DNA of 64,000 nucleotides from Ruegeria sp. SCSIO 43209 (GCF_019904295.1 NZ_CP065359.1:268501-332500), one strand, 5' to 3'. Shown: positions 17,457 through 26,416, numbered from the stretch's first letter. Made by a program: numbers and translations. The notes: generated by a model from the letters alone, not told the origin.

Positions 17457-18631
17457 TAAGACTTCTGGTTGCCGCTTTGAGCATTGCCTTCGCTGGCGCA
17501 GCGTCGGCTCAGGGACTGTCCGGGCCATCTTCGGTTGAAGCTGATCTAGAGCCCGGAGATGGGCTAACCGACCCGCAATACCGTTCCGATTTTCCACGCA
17601 ATATCGCACCAGGTTGGTTTCAGTGGAAAGACCGACTGGCCGAGGAAGGTTTTCGCTTCAATATTGACTACTTGGCATTGGGCCAATCCACGAATGCTGA
17701 TCTGGGAACCGGCGAAGCGGCAAGCGGAATTGCGCGTTTTTACGGTAGTTGGCAGGCAACTGAACGCGGCTCTTTGACATTCAAGATCGAAGACCGGCAC
17801 AGTTACACCGATGTTGCCCCGCAATTCCTTGGGCTGGATGGCGGAGCACTTTCGATCACTGGGACAGCCTTCAACGATAATGGTTTTCTGCTGACCAATC
17901 TATTCTGGACGCAAAGGGCCGAGAACGGCGCGTGGACGCTGCAAGTCGGGCAGATTGATGTAACGGACTTTGTGGACATTTATGGGTTGGTCAGCCCATA
18001 CAGTGGTTTCCAAAACCTGTCTTTCAATACCAACCCGACTATTAACACACCCAATCAAGGCCTTGGCATTGCCGGTGGAGTAAAGCTGAGCGAAAACTTC
18101 TACGCTGTTGCGAGCATCTCAGACGCAAACGCCGACCCGTCTGATCCAAACTTTGATGTGTTTAGCGATGGCAATCTCTTCAAGTCACTCGAGCTTGGTT
18201 ACACCTCTGGCTTTGATCGCATCTACTTTGACAATATCCACCTGACCCTTTGGCACGCGGATGCAGCCGACGATGGCAGCCGCCCAGAAGACTACGGGGC
18301 CGCGTTTTCAGCGGCGTGGTTTGTTGGCAATAAATGGATGCCATTCTTCAGGGCAGGGGCCTCAAAAGGGACAGCGGCGCTTTATGATCGGTCCGTTTCT
18401 GCAGGTCTGGGATATTACGGTCGCAATACCGATCTGGCCGGGCTGGGACTGAACTGGGCCGAGGCAAGGGGCATAGACGGTGATCAGTTCACGCTCGAAG
18501 CATTCTATCGTTTTTCAATATCACCCGGGCTGCAGATCACGCCATCACTGCAGTTCATATCTAACCCGCTGCTGAACCCCACGCAGGATAGCATTACGCT
18601 GTTCGGTCTAAGAACCCGGATCGTTTTCTGA
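17453..18631 (+). CDS. OprB-like carbohydrate-selective porin
   Basis: 392 residues with signal peptide (MIRLLVAALSIAFAGAASAQ). The mature part reads as a 16-strand-type OprB barrel: repeated amphipathic strands (GSWQATERGSLTFKIEDRHSY, FWTQRAENGAWTLQVGQIDV, GLGIAGGVKLSENFYAVASI, GYYGRNTDLAGLGLNWAEA), a DLG-type periplasmic turn, and a terminal strand LFGLRTRIVF ending in Phe as required for BAM-dependent insertion. It begins within the stop of the DUF3299 gene. It probably admits the substrate of the neighbouring hydrolases through the outer membrane; sugar specificity is only a family expectation. Confidence 0.88.
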   Translation: MIRLLVAALSIAFAGAASAQGLSGPSSVEADLEPGDGLTDPQYRSDFPRNIAPGWFQWKDRLAEEGFRFNIDYLALGQSTNADLGTGEAASGIARFYGSWQATERGSLTFKIEDRHSYTDVAPQFLGLDGGALSITGTAFNDNGFLLTNLFWTQRAENGAWTLQVGQIDVTDFVDIYGLVSPYSGFQNLSFNTNPTINTPNQGLGIAGGVKLSENFYAVASISDANADPSDPNFDVFSDGNLFKSLELGYTSGFDRIYFDNIHLTLWHADAADDGSRPEDYGAAFSAAWFVGNKWMPFFRAGASKGTAALYDRSVSAGLGYYGRNTDLAGLGLNWAEARGIDGDQFTLEAFYRFSISPGLQITPSLQFISNPLLNPTQDSITLFGLRTRIVF

Positions 18632-18636
18632 GGTGG

Positions 18637-18652
18637 TTCGAGAGTGGCAACC
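18637..18652 (+). promoter_or_regulatory. second copy of the TTCGA(A/G)AGTGGCAACC motif
   Basis: TTCGAGAGTGGCAACC differs by one base from 15197-15212. It lies 31 bp before the M19 dipeptidase start and may mark an internal AraC-dependent promoter. Confidence 0.4.
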
Positions 18653-18682
18653 AAAAAGCAAAGTAGATTGGGAGGTTGGGAC

Positions 18683-19924
18683 ATGAAGACCTTGTTAGCC
18701 CTAGGTGCCATAGCGATTGCTATTGGGGGCGCATTGAACGCCAGCGAGGAAAGCAAGACTTGGGAAGCGTCAGATGAGGCGAAGCAATTTGTGCAGGACG
18801 CAATTGTCCTTGGCATGTTGGCCAGCCCCCACGGCACCGGCTGGACCGAAGACGAGCAGCTTCACACATACTTTGAGCGTGCTCGCGAGAACGGTATCAC
18901 AGGGCACGAAATGACGCTGGCTGCTGCAGATATGTCTTTCGAAACCTTTCTGGATCAGCATTACCACTTCCGTGCGGCCATGGCGCAGCAACCGGAAAAC
19001 TACCTGATTGTGAATGAAACCCGCGATATCGAAGCTGCCCATTTACAAGGCAAAACGGCGGTCATCTGGAACAGCCAAACGGCTACGATCCTGGACGGCG
19101 ACCTTAAGAAGATGGCGGTGCTCAAGGATATGGGGATCAAGAGTATGATCCTGGCCTACAATGACATCTTCCGCACAGGTTCAGGACAATTGGCGGCCTA
19201 CAACGGGCGCGATATTGGTCTGACCCCTTGGGGGAAGTCGGTCATCGATGAAATGGTGAGGTTCGGTATCCTGCTGGACCTGAGCCATACTGGCTCAAAA
19301 ACGGCCAATGACGCAATGGACTACATGGATGAGACCTATCCCGGTGTGCCTTATGTTTACACGCACTCTGTCCCTGCTGGTCTTTACGCGAATGAACCGA
19401 ATGCGACGCTGCGCGGGTGTTATCGTGCCATTCCCGACGACGAGGCGCTGCGCGCGGCCAAATCGGGCGGCTACATTTCTCCGACCTTCACTGAATGGAT
19501 GATGGACGGCGTCTGGCCTGAAGATATCTCACCCAAGCAGGCCGCTGACATGATCGACTATTACGTCCGACTTGTAGGAGTTGACCATGTCGGAATCGCA
19601 ACGGATGACATGTTCTCACTTGAACTCGTCGTGCAGTGGGCGACTGACAATGCGAGTATGTACGATGATGGCGGCTACATGATCGACGCGTTCAACAAAG
19701 GGGCTACCGGCAACGGCGAACTCGCCAAAATCCTTGCGGCGATAACCGATGACCTTTGGGCGCGGGGCTATTCAAACGAGGACCTTGCAAAGATCTATGG
19801 CGGCAACAAGATGCGGGTTTATGCGCAAGTTTGGGAAGGCAAACCACCCGAACAATTCATGAAAGAATACCCTGAGCGTTTGCGCCTGAGGCAAGAACTT
19901 CGTGATGGATTCTATTCACGGTAA
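18683..19924 (+). CDS. membrane-type dipeptidase (peptidase family M19)
   Basis: 413 residues from ATG 18683, behind GGGAGG; the upstream ATG-type start at 18644 lacks this. A signal peptide-like start ([20 protein letters not shown]) makes it periplasmic or lipid-free exported. M19 features: [43 protein letters not shown] (metal His), VYTHSVPAG, and [11 protein letters not shown] near the C-terminus. The usual N-terminal H-x-D zinc motif is not obvious; the corresponding region reads [14 protein letters not shown], so the metal centre may be altered. It is the last gene of the amidohydrolase operon. Renal-dipeptidase relatives cleave dipeptides and beta-lactams. Confidence 0.82.
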   Translation: MKTLLALGAIAIAIGGALNASEESKTWEASDEAKQFVQDAIVLGMLASPHGTGWTEDEQLHTYFERARENGITGHEMTLAAADMSFETFLDQHYHFRAAMAQQPENYLIVNETRDIEAAHLQGKTAVIWNSQTATILDGDLKKMAVLKDMGIKSMILAYNDIFRTGSGQLAAYNGRDIGLTPWGKSVIDEMVRFGILLDLSHTGSKTANDAMDYMDETYPGVPYVYTHSVPAGLYANEPNATLRGCYRAIPDDEALRAAKSGGYISPTFTEWMMDGVWPEDISPKQAADMIDYYVRLVGVDHVGIATDDMFSLELVVQWATDNASMYDDGGYMIDAFNKGATGNGELAKILAAITDDLWARGYSNEDLAKIYGGNKMRVYAQVWEGKPPEQFMKEYPERLRLRQELRDGFYSR

Positions 19925-19985
19925 CCGTCTGGAGCTTGCCTCTACCCTCCCAAAAAATGTGCCGTAAATTCTCGTCCGGTCCCAA

Positions 19986-20041
19986 AGCGGACGTTTTTAC
20001 GATCGGTTGCGAATGACCGAGTTTAGCTCTTAGCGGACGTT
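19986..20041. repeat. direct repeat AGCGGACGTT (two copies)
   Basis: AGCGGACGTT at 19986-19995 and 20032-20041, 46 bp apart, in the gap after the dipeptidase gene. A third copy occurs at 47178-47187 over the stop codon of the TetR gene. Function unknown. Confidence 0.5.
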
Positions 20042-20109
20042 CGCATGAACGGATTAGCCTAATGTTGCGGCGACCTGAACTGCCGGGCTTTTACAGCAAC
20101 GACGTAGGT

Positions 20110-20145
20110 ATTTGGTATATTTCACCCCCCGGGAGTATACCAAAT
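20110..20145. repeat. 10-bp perfect inverted repeat at the end of the DUF3604 gene
   Basis: Arms ATTTGGTATA (20110-20119) and TATACCAAAT (20136-20145) around a GC-rich 16-nt loop. The minus-strand stop codon (20122-20124) lies in the loop. It could be an operator or a terminator for the minus-strand gene, though there is no T-run. Confidence 0.5.
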
Positions 20146-22068
20146 TGGCGAAGTGTAAGCGCGTTCCTGTGTTGAGGTCGGCACTTCAGCAGGCAATTCG
20201 TCTCCGAACCGAACGGCATCGTAAATTGTCCACCTCGGTGTGGGAATTTCCAGGACGCGGGCGTAGTAGAAAGCCCGCACAGAAGGATCGAATTCAGGGT
20301 CCGTCCAAACAGTGATCAGTTCCGGGGATCCTATCGAATTGGTAAACGTACCCGTTGCAACATCCACGGTATTCCCCACCGCCGGTAGGTTGCCGTCCGC
20401 ATCAGGTTCGCGGTCTCCCGACCATGCCACGTCATAAACCCGCTCTTCAGTGTCGCCGTTGGCATTTAACCAGCCTTTCACAATCTGAATACGGTCGAGA
20501 TTGCCGGAAAACGGGTCTTTCAGGGCAGCGACCAGGAATGTCGGGGAGTCCGCGCCTTCTGTAGCGGTTGCGAGGTCCCCACCCATCGGAACGCCTTTTT
20601 CATATCCGACGTCGGCGGGCAAACGAGATTTTGCATCAGCTTCAGTAAAGTCCCAGCCACCAAAGAAGCGAACCGCGATGCGACTACCAGTCGTCCCATA
20701 TACTTCTTTCCTCTCCATGGCATCGAATATCGCTTCGCGCGTGTTATCTTCTGCCCAGACTGCAGCGTAACCTGAGGCTGCCATTTCCCACCCAAGAATC
20801 CTTGTCGTATCGAACTCGCCAACGACATGCTGCCAACGGCCAGGTTCCGGTTCGACACCGGAGTGTTTGCCAAAGAAATTGTCTTCTTCCGCCGTTGCCA
20901 AAGCCGTATGGCTGTCGGTCGAGCCCACTACTCCGAACTTGTATGGATTGCTGCCGAGTTGAGCCTCTAGTTTAAGACCATTCTTCAAAGCCTCACGCGC
21001 GTATTCGTACTGAAGCATCCAGTCTTCTTTGGGTGTCGGACCCAGATTTGACTTATCCCAGGTTTCATAGTCCGCGAACTCATCATTCGGGCTGAGAAAC
21101 GGGTGGGTTTCTCCATCGCCCTTGATCTGGGTGATCTCATACATCGGCTCCCACTTGGCACGCCGCTCTGCGTAATCTTCTGTCAAAGGTTCACCCGTTT
21201 CAGGGTTGGTCTCGACAGGAAACATCAGGCCATTGGAGACGTTACCGTTGTGGGCAAGGGCCAGCACACGGCCGCCGGTCTCTAGTTCATAAGTATCCAT
21301 CCAGTCCCACAAACGTTCGGGATTAAAAGTTTCTGCGGTTGTGAATGGCAGCATCTGCCGTGCGCGAATGGCATCATCTCGGTAGATCACGTTGCGGTGG
21401 AGGTTGTTGCCTCCTTCAGTGGACGTCCATTCGTACCCGATGAACGCAGTGAATGCGCCGGGGTCGTTGTGATGATCCGCAGTTTGCGTGAATTCGTCCC
21501 AAACGGATTGTACGAACCTGCGATCTGAAACAGCCTCGGGAAGAGCATCACCGGTTATACCCGCAAAGGTTTCTATGACCTCCATTGTTGCGCCGAGAGC
21601 AACATCTCCACCGGCATTAAGACGTTCGTTCCAGTCTCGAAGTGTTGGATCGCGCATCAGCGTAGAATTCCCTGCGACGATCTCATTCATGGCGCCCATG
21701 GCGTCCGAGTGATCGGATACGACAAGCCAGTCGAGGGGACGCGATAACTGCACCCGAAGGCCGTGCGACGTAGTGACTTCCTCACCGCGTGCAAATCTAT
21801 AAGCATCGTCTGGGCTCAGGATGACGCCAAACCCCCGCGCGTCGAGCGAATTTGACGTGTGCAGGTGAGTGTCACCCCACAGAGGTCGTGTAGGAAAGTT
21901 TCGACCTGCATAAGGTGAGAAATCAGCAGGCGCGGGTTCACGCATATCATCAACTGATATGGTCATCTCTCCAACTTGCCCACCTTGAGCGGCCTCTTGA
22001 GCATGTGAAGAGCTTGTTATGAATGCTGCGGAAACTATTGCTGTTGATGTCGTCAGAAAAAACTTCAT
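20122..22068 (-). CDS. exported DUF3604 domain protein, PHP-like metallohydrolase
   Basis: 648 residues from ATG 22068, behind GGGAGGTT; a longer frame to 22209 has no RBS. Signal peptide residues 1-23 (ending SSSHAQ). DUF3604 proteins resemble PHP phosphoesterases; the expected metal-binding motifs appear in order: WGDTHLHTSNSLDA, WLVVSDHSDAMG, FIGYEWTST, LALAHNGNVSNG and VGSTDSHTALA. The C-terminal 150 residues are a beta domain (IVKGWLNANGDTEERVYDVAW). Natural substrate unknown. Divergent from the sulfatase gene and convergent with the amidohydrolase operon, so it belongs to the AraC-linked set. Confidence 0.85.
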   Translation of the reverse strand: MKFFLTTSTAIVSAAFITSSSHAQEAAQGGQVGEMTISVDDMREPAPADFSPYAGRNFPTRPLWGDTHLHTSNSLDARGFGVILSPDDAYRFARGEEVTTSHGLRVQLSRPLDWLVVSDHSDAMGAMNEIVAGNSTLMRDPTLRDWNERLNAGGDVALGATMEVIETFAGITGDALPEAVSDRRFVQSVWDEFTQTADHHNDPGAFTAFIGYEWTSTEGGNNLHRNVIYRDDAIRARQMLPFTTAETFNPERLWDWMDTYELETGGRVLALAHNGNVSNGLMFPVETNPETGEPLTEDYAERRAKWEPMYEITQIKGDGETHPFLSPNDEFADYETWDKSNLGPTPKEDWMLQYEYAREALKNGLKLEAQLGSNPYKFGVVGSTDSHTALATAEEDNFFGKHSGVEPEPGRWQHVVGEFDTTRILGWEMAASGYAAVWAEDNTREAIFDAMERKEVYGTTGSRIAVRFFGGWDFTEADAKSRLPADVGYEKGVPMGGDLATATEGADSPTFLVAALKDPFSGNLDRIQIVKGWLNANGDTEERVYDVAWSGDREPDADGNLPAVGNTVDVATGTFTNSIGSPELITVWTDPEFDPSVRAFYYARVLEIPTPRWTIYDAVRFGDELPAEVPTSTQERAYTSPIWYTPGG

Positions 22069-22320
22069 TTGAACCTCCCAGCCGAGCTGAATGCCAGCCC
22101 ATGGCAACATCTGAGCCGGCTGTTCGTCAAGGAAAACAACAGTTTTTCTTAGTTTTGCACAAGGACCCCGGGGGAAGTTCGACCAAAATCGGACCGCAGC
22201 TTCGCCCAATTCTTTAACGCTCAGCCGTTGTGAGAAAATACCGCAACGAGTGGGTGTTCTTGACGACTTGTGGCCTGGATCGTCAGACTTGAACCTGTGA
22301 TCTTGATTGGAGGCGTTGTT

Positions 22321-23757
22321 ATGAAATGGTTGTCGCGAACATTCCTACTGGCCTTATCCCTTCAATTTGCCACGGGAGCTTCAGCTCAAGATAAACCAAA
22401 CATCGTATTCATATTTCTAGATAATTTTGGTTGGGGTGAACCCGGGTTCAATGGAGGTGGCATAATCCGAGGTACAGCGACCCCCGAGATGGATGCCCTC
22501 GCCGCGGAGGGACTGCGACTCACGAACTTCAACGTGGAAAGCCAGTGCACGCCGTCCCGCGCAGCGACCATGACGGGACGATATGGCATCCGGAGCGGCA
22601 ACCACACGGTCCCACTAGGCGGCGGTGTCTACGGCCTAACTCAGTGGGAAATCACGATGGCCGAGATGCTAAAGGATGTGGGATACAACACGGCCATGTA
22701 CGGCAAGTGGCACCTTGGCTGGACCGAAGGACGATATCCAACGAATCAAGGATTCGACGAATTTTTCGGAGTTGAGACCACTGACGTTACAGTCTGGCGC
22801 ACGCTTCCGGGATTTGCTGAAGCCAACTTGGAAGAGCCTGTTGTGATGCAGGGTGTTGCAGGTGAGCCAGCAACCATCGCGCGGGACTACGATCTCGACT
22901 ATCGCGGCGAGATAGACGGCGACCTGACGAAAAAGGCTATCGAGTTTATCAAAGCGAAGAGTGCCGAAGAAGCGCCGTTTTTTATCTATCTTGCCTATAC
23001 TCAGACTCACTATCCAAATATCGCGTCCGAGGAATTTGATGGCGCCACCGGTAATGGTGTTTGGGCCGATATTCTGCTTCAAACAGATACCTATGTCGGG
23101 CGCATCGTGGATGCGATCGAGGCGGCAGGTGTTTCCGACGACACTGTGGTGATATTTACTGCTGACAATGGCCCCGAAGCTCTTCCGGTTGGAAACGCAA
23201 ATGTCTCGCCCGTGCCAGCGGTACATGGCACCGCCGGGCCCTGGCGTGGCACTCTGTTCACCAGCCTCGAAGGAAGCATGCGGGTGCCTTTTGCGATCAA
23301 GTGGCCGGGTAAGATTCCCGCGGGTTCAGCAAGCAACGATGTTGTCCATTCGATGGACCTCTATCCGACACTTGCGGCATTTGCAGGCGGCAAGGTGCCT
23401 GATGACAGGGCCTTTGATGGTATCGACCAGTCGAAGTTCTTTCTTGGTGTCCAGCCAAATTCAAACCGAGAAGGCGTGATCGTTTACATGGGAGAGCAAA
23501 TATTCGGCGTAAAATGGAAGGATTGGAAAGTTCTTTTCAAAGAGAATACGACGGCTTTTGGTGCAACGGAGTCTTTCGACACACCAAGGGTCTACAATCT
23601 ATTGAACGATCCACACGAGCGCGAAAGTGTACTTTTCCCTTACACGTGGGCGGTCGAAAAGGCGCTTCCGCAGCTGCAAGAGCACATCGCTACCTTCGAG
23701 GAATACCCTCCGATTCCACCGGGAACGCCCGATCCCTACGAACCACCCAAAAACTGA
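22321..23757 (+). CDS. periplasmic sulfatase (arylsulfatase family)
   Basis: 478 residues from ATG 22321 (RBS GGAGG). Signal peptide MKWLSRTFLLALSLQFATGA. The sulfatase signature C-x-P-x-R is present as QCTPSRAATMTGRYG, with Cys76 to be converted to formylglycine by a maturase outside this window. The first metal motif reads FLDNFGWGE, with Asn in the place of the second Asp. Further landmarks are YGKWHLGW and FTADNGPE (second metal site). It removes sulfate from an organic sulfate ester; the substrate is unknown. Divergent from the DUF3604 gene across 252 bp and followed by a terminator. Confidence 0.93.
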   Translation: MKWLSRTFLLALSLQFATGASAQDKPNIVFIFLDNFGWGEPGFNGGGIIRGTATPEMDALAAEGLRLTNFNVESQCTPSRAATMTGRYGIRSGNHTVPLGGGVYGLTQWEITMAEMLKDVGYNTAMYGKWHLGWTEGRYPTNQGFDEFFGVETTDVTVWRTLPGFAEANLEEPVVMQGVAGEPATIARDYDLDYRGEIDGDLTKKAIEFIKAKSAEEAPFFIYLAYTQTHYPNIASEEFDGATGNGVWADILLQTDTYVGRIVDAIEAAGVSDDTVVIFTADNGPEALPVGNANVSPVPAVHGTAGPWRGTLFTSLEGSMRVPFAIKWPGKIPAGSASNDVVHSMDLYPTLAAFAGGKVPDDRAFDGIDQSKFFLGVQPNSNREGVIVYMGEQIFGVKWKDWKVLFKENTTAFGATESFDTPRVYNLLNDPHERESVLFPYTWAVEKALPQLQEHIATFEEYPPIPPGTPDPYEPPKN

Positions 23758-23796
23758 ACGGCGTCTTTGTCTGCACACTCGCCTTTAGTCGTCATT

Positions 23797-23817
23797 AGGT
23801 CTAACGACCTTTTTTTG
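23797..23817 (+). terminator. intrinsic terminator of the sulfatase gene
   Basis: AGGTC-TAAC-GACCT followed by seven T. An alternative longer pairing GTCGT / ACGAC (from 23788) overlaps it. It lies 39 bp after the sulfatase stop. Confidence 0.7.
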
Positions 23818-23995
23818 CAGTTCGCGACTTGCTGCAAGAGCGAAACCCTAAACGGCGATCAAGGTCCGCTCAGGGCTCTCACCACCAGTCCAAGCGCACC
23901 ACAGTGAATGGCCGCAGCGAGTCCATACTTTCGACTGCCGCAATCCAACCGAATGGCCGCAAACAGTGCTTCAAGGTGGTGAGCGATACCAGCTC

Positions 23996-24382
23996 TCAAT
24001 TCAGAATGTCGGCGATTGCCCCTATCAGGTTCAGCACTTCATGTGTTTCACGGTTTACTTCGTAAACATAATCTCCGGCACGCACGTAATATCCGTTGCG
24101 CCGTAGTCCCCAACGGCTGGGATCATCAATGCGGACATACCCATCATAGATGTAATCGCCACGTCGATATTTCTTTGCCTGTCCAGGCGGTACGCACGGG
24201 ATTGCCTTTTTTGCCAAGCCCGGCGGACAATGTCCGGATTTGGATTTCACATGGATCGGCGAGGTAGCGCCGGTTCCGCTAACGTGCCCCGTGCTAAGGC
24301 TCCACAAGCTGACACTGGCGTTCGCAAATGACGCGCCTTGCACGGTCAGTGCCACCGCCAGAATCCCAACAATCTTTTTCAT
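23996..24382 (-). CDS. RcnB-like exported protein
   Basis: 128 residues. Signal peptide MKKIVGILAVALTVQGASFA. The mature part has two related Pro-Gly-Gln/Lys motifs, CPPGLAKK and CVPPGQAKK, followed by YRRGDYI and a YYVRAGDYVYEV strand. This is the layout of small periplasmic proteins of the RcnB / anti-virulence-regulator type. RcnB modulates nickel/cobalt homeostasis in enterobacteria, but most relatives are uncharacterised. No metal transporter lies nearby. The two Cys of the paired motifs may form a disulfide. Confidence 0.7.
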   Translation of the reverse strand: MKKIVGILAVALTVQGASFANASVSLWSLSTGHVSGTGATSPIHVKSKSGHCPPGLAKKAIPCVPPGQAKKYRRGDYIYDGYVRIDDPSRWGLRRNGYYVRAGDYVYEVNRETHEVLNLIGAIADILN

Positions 24383-24711
24383 TCCCAGCGCCTTTTTCAG
24401 CTTCTTAGCCTAGATATGATCTTGAATGGGCCTTGGCGAGTTCATAAGCGAAGAGTTGCTTTCCGATGCAGCAGTTTGTTCACGAGCTGAAATCATCGGC
24501 TGCGATTGTCATCGCAAATTCAACTAAAGCATCAAAACGGGAAGTTCTTCCTCCACCTGGTCGCCCGCCTATTCGTTTGTCTTTATTTCGCGAACAACAT
24601 TAACTGAACGTGAACAATGTATTCTCAGAGTGTTCAAACAGTCTCAGGCATAGTGATGGTGTTGGATCATTCGGGACGTTGTTCCGTTTGATCGCTGACA
24701 AGGGGAAACGC
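24383..24711. other. intergenic region without recognised gene
   Basis: About 330 AT-richer bases between the divergent RcnB-like gene and a small plus-strand gene. It should hold both promoters. The GAAC-rich stretch near 24593-24613 does not fit the N7 spacing of a LexA box. I see nothing else. Confidence 0.5.
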
Positions 24712-24900
24712 ATGATCAAGTCTGCCTTTGTGACTGAAGAGTCCAGCACAACAGCTGTGATGCAAACCTCCGGCAAAATCGCCGAAGAACGTTTGCCAAC
24801 CACGACCAAATCGAGCAGTGGTCGCTTCCCTCCTATCGATAATGCATTAACACAGATCGTCAAAAACAAGCGGCTTTCCGAGGCACATAACAACGTCTGA
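24712..24900 (+). CDS. hypothetical 62-residue protein
   Basis: Unrecognised. ATG 24712 is preceded by AAGGGGAAACGC, an acceptable RBS. The sequence is Ser/Thr-rich and basic (TEESSTTAVMQTSGK, TTTKSSSGRFPP) with a final helix NALTQIVKNKRLSEAHNNV. There is no signal peptide or membrane segment. The same frame stays open to 24610 but without RBS. A strong terminator follows (24964-24993), so the region is certainly transcribed as a short unit; whether as a small protein or a non-coding RNA cannot be decided by eye. Confidence 0.45.
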   Translation: MIKSAFVTEESSTTAVMQTSGKIAEERLPTTTKSSSGRFPPIDNALTQIVKNKRLSEAHNNV

Positions 24901-24963
24901 AGGCAGTTCAGCAGACCCCCACACAATTCCCGGTATTCGTCCTAGATATTGGAATTGAAAACT

Positions 24964-24997
24964 AAATCCCGCTCCAGTTATGGGGCGGGATTTCTTT
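24964..24997 (+). terminator. strong intrinsic terminator
   Basis: Perfect 9-bp stem AAATCCCGC / GCGGGATTT with a 12-nt loop, then CTTTCTT. It ends the short transcription unit of the 62-residue protein gene. Confidence 0.85.
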
Positions 24998-25153
24998 CTT
25001 ATGCCTTTGGGAAAAAGGGCGTAGCCCTTGATTTGCAAAAGTATCCGGCCAGCCGCTACCCATCCTGTGAAGCCTTTGGCTGACCCGGGCTTTAGTACTT
25101 CCGTGAGTGGTCAGTACTGAGGGTTGATTGACGCAGAGAGCCGTTGTCTTTCG

Positions 25154-26260
25154 TTACAGACCCAACAGCGCCTTTACCTCATGTTCAACGGCGTCGGTCA
25201 CGGGCTTGTTTGCGGCGGCTTCTAGGGCTTCCCGTTCGGTCAATTCCTGTTCCTCGACCTGGTCAGCCAGTTCTTGCACCTGTTCAGCCGCTTCTTCGTA
25301 TTCGACGGCAGCCTGACGTTCATCGTTCAGGTCCTGCGCTGCTTCGATCGAAGAGTCCAAATCAGCGCGGGCTTCATCCAATTGCTCCTCAATCTCTGGG
25401 TCTGTTCCCCCTGCGTCTTCCAGAGCTTGTTCGAGATCCTCCACGCGTTCCTGGTTTTCCTGGACTTCACTCAACGCGGCTTCCAGGTCTTCTTCAATCT
25501 CAGGAACAGTCCGCTCCGGCGGCTCCAAGCCAGCGAGCTCTTCCAATTGTTCCTCAAGCTCTTCGCGCAAGGGTTCTCCGGCCAACACGGTATCTCGATA
25601 ATTGGCAATTCGGCCTACGCGGGAATTGGGTGCTGCATTTTCTAATGCAGTTGCGCTGGCGTTGGCGGCATTGAGCGCCCCTAACTCAGACGGGTGGGCA
25701 CCAAGAAGTGCCGCCATCTTGTTCCCCTTTTCCCTGACCGCTGGGCGAATGGACTCTTCGACAATTACTGTTTTCGAAGGCTTCTTGTACGTCCTGGGCT
25801 TTTGTTTGCTACCGCTGGTGGTCGAGCGTTTTCCAGATGTGGCAACCGTTCTCGACTTGCCTTTGCCGCTAAAGATATCCTTCAAGGAAAAACGACCGCC
25901 CTTGCCCAAAGCAGAGCGCGAAGATTTTGTCTTGGATTTCCCGGTGTTTCGGCCACCAAAACTTTTGTCGGCACCTTTCTTTCCGCCTTTGTTACCGGCG
26001 AAACTGTGGTCACCACGATCTCCGCTGGCGGAGTTCCCCTTGCCATCGCTATTGCCTTTTCCGCCGCCGTTGCCTCCACCGTTTCCTTTATCGCCGCCTT
26101 TGCCGTTGCCTCCACCGTTACCCTTTCCACCGCTATTGCCTTTGCCCTCCTTTGCAAATGCAATATCCGGCACCGCAACGGTAGCTACGATGGCTGTAGA
26201 TCCCAACAACGCGATTGCCAGGGTCGATGCTTTTAGCAGTCTCAAACTGGTGATTTTCAT
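25154..26260 (-). CDS. exported Gly/Asn/Lys-rich and coiled-coil protein
   Basis: 368 residues, no family recognised. A long signal peptide (about residues 1-36, ending DIAFAKE) is followed by a low-complexity tract of G-N-G-G and G-K-G units (residues about 38-95). A basic Ser/Lys segment (KSKTKSSRSALGKGG) comes next, and then a strongly acidic, heptad-like C-terminal half (ELEEQLEELAGLEPPE, IEEDLEAALSEVQENQERVEDLEQALEDAGG) that should form a coiled coil. It is divergent from the PepSY gene, whose tail has the same Gly-Asn repeats. It is likely a cell-envelope or matrix protein; the exact role is unknown. Confidence 0.7.
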   Translation of the reverse strand: MKITSLRLLKASTLAIALLGSTAIVATVAVPDIAFAKEGKGNSGGKGNGGGNGKGGDKGNGGGNGGGKGNSDGKGNSASGDRGDHSFAGNKGGKKGADKSFGGRNTGKSKTKSSRSALGKGGRFSLKDIFSGKGKSRTVATSGKRSTTSGSKQKPRTYKKPSKTVIVEESIRPAVREKGNKMAALLGAHPSELGALNAANASATALENAAPNSRVGRIANYRDTVLAGEPLREELEEQLEELAGLEPPERTVPEIEEDLEAALSEVQENQERVEDLEQALEDAGGTDPEIEEQLDEARADLDSSIEAAQDLNDERQAAVEYEEAAEQVQELADQVEEQELTEREALEAAANKPVTDAVEHEVKALLGL

Positions 26261-26399
26261 ATCGACCTCCTCGGTTGAAATCAGCGGGTATCAGTTTTCT
26301 GAAACAACTCGCTATGTTCAATAGTCTTGATTCACGCACGAATCCCCAATGCTTCTTGCCATTTAACTTGAGGGTGCTTGAACGCAGGGCTAACTGCTT

Positions 26400-26416
26400 G
26401 TTCATCATCGGTTCAT
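26400..26416 (+). promoter_or_regulatory. tandem GTTCAT repeat, 11-bp period (candidate response-regulator site)
   Basis: GTTCAT (26400-26405), CATCG, GTTCAT (26411-26416). A direct hexamer repeat with 11-bp period is the form of site bound by OmpR/PhoP-type regulators, and such a regulator is encoded at 27118. It lies 42 bp before the PepSY gene. Confidence 0.45.

Noticed and set aside
24593..24613. Second SOS box among the GAAC repeats
   Set aside because: Spacings between GAAC elements are 10 and 2, not 7.
25602..26324. Plus-strand Pro/Leu-rich frame of 240 codons
   Set aside because: It is the complement of the Gly/Asn-rich repeat gene; the proline runs come from reading GGN/GCN repeats backwards.
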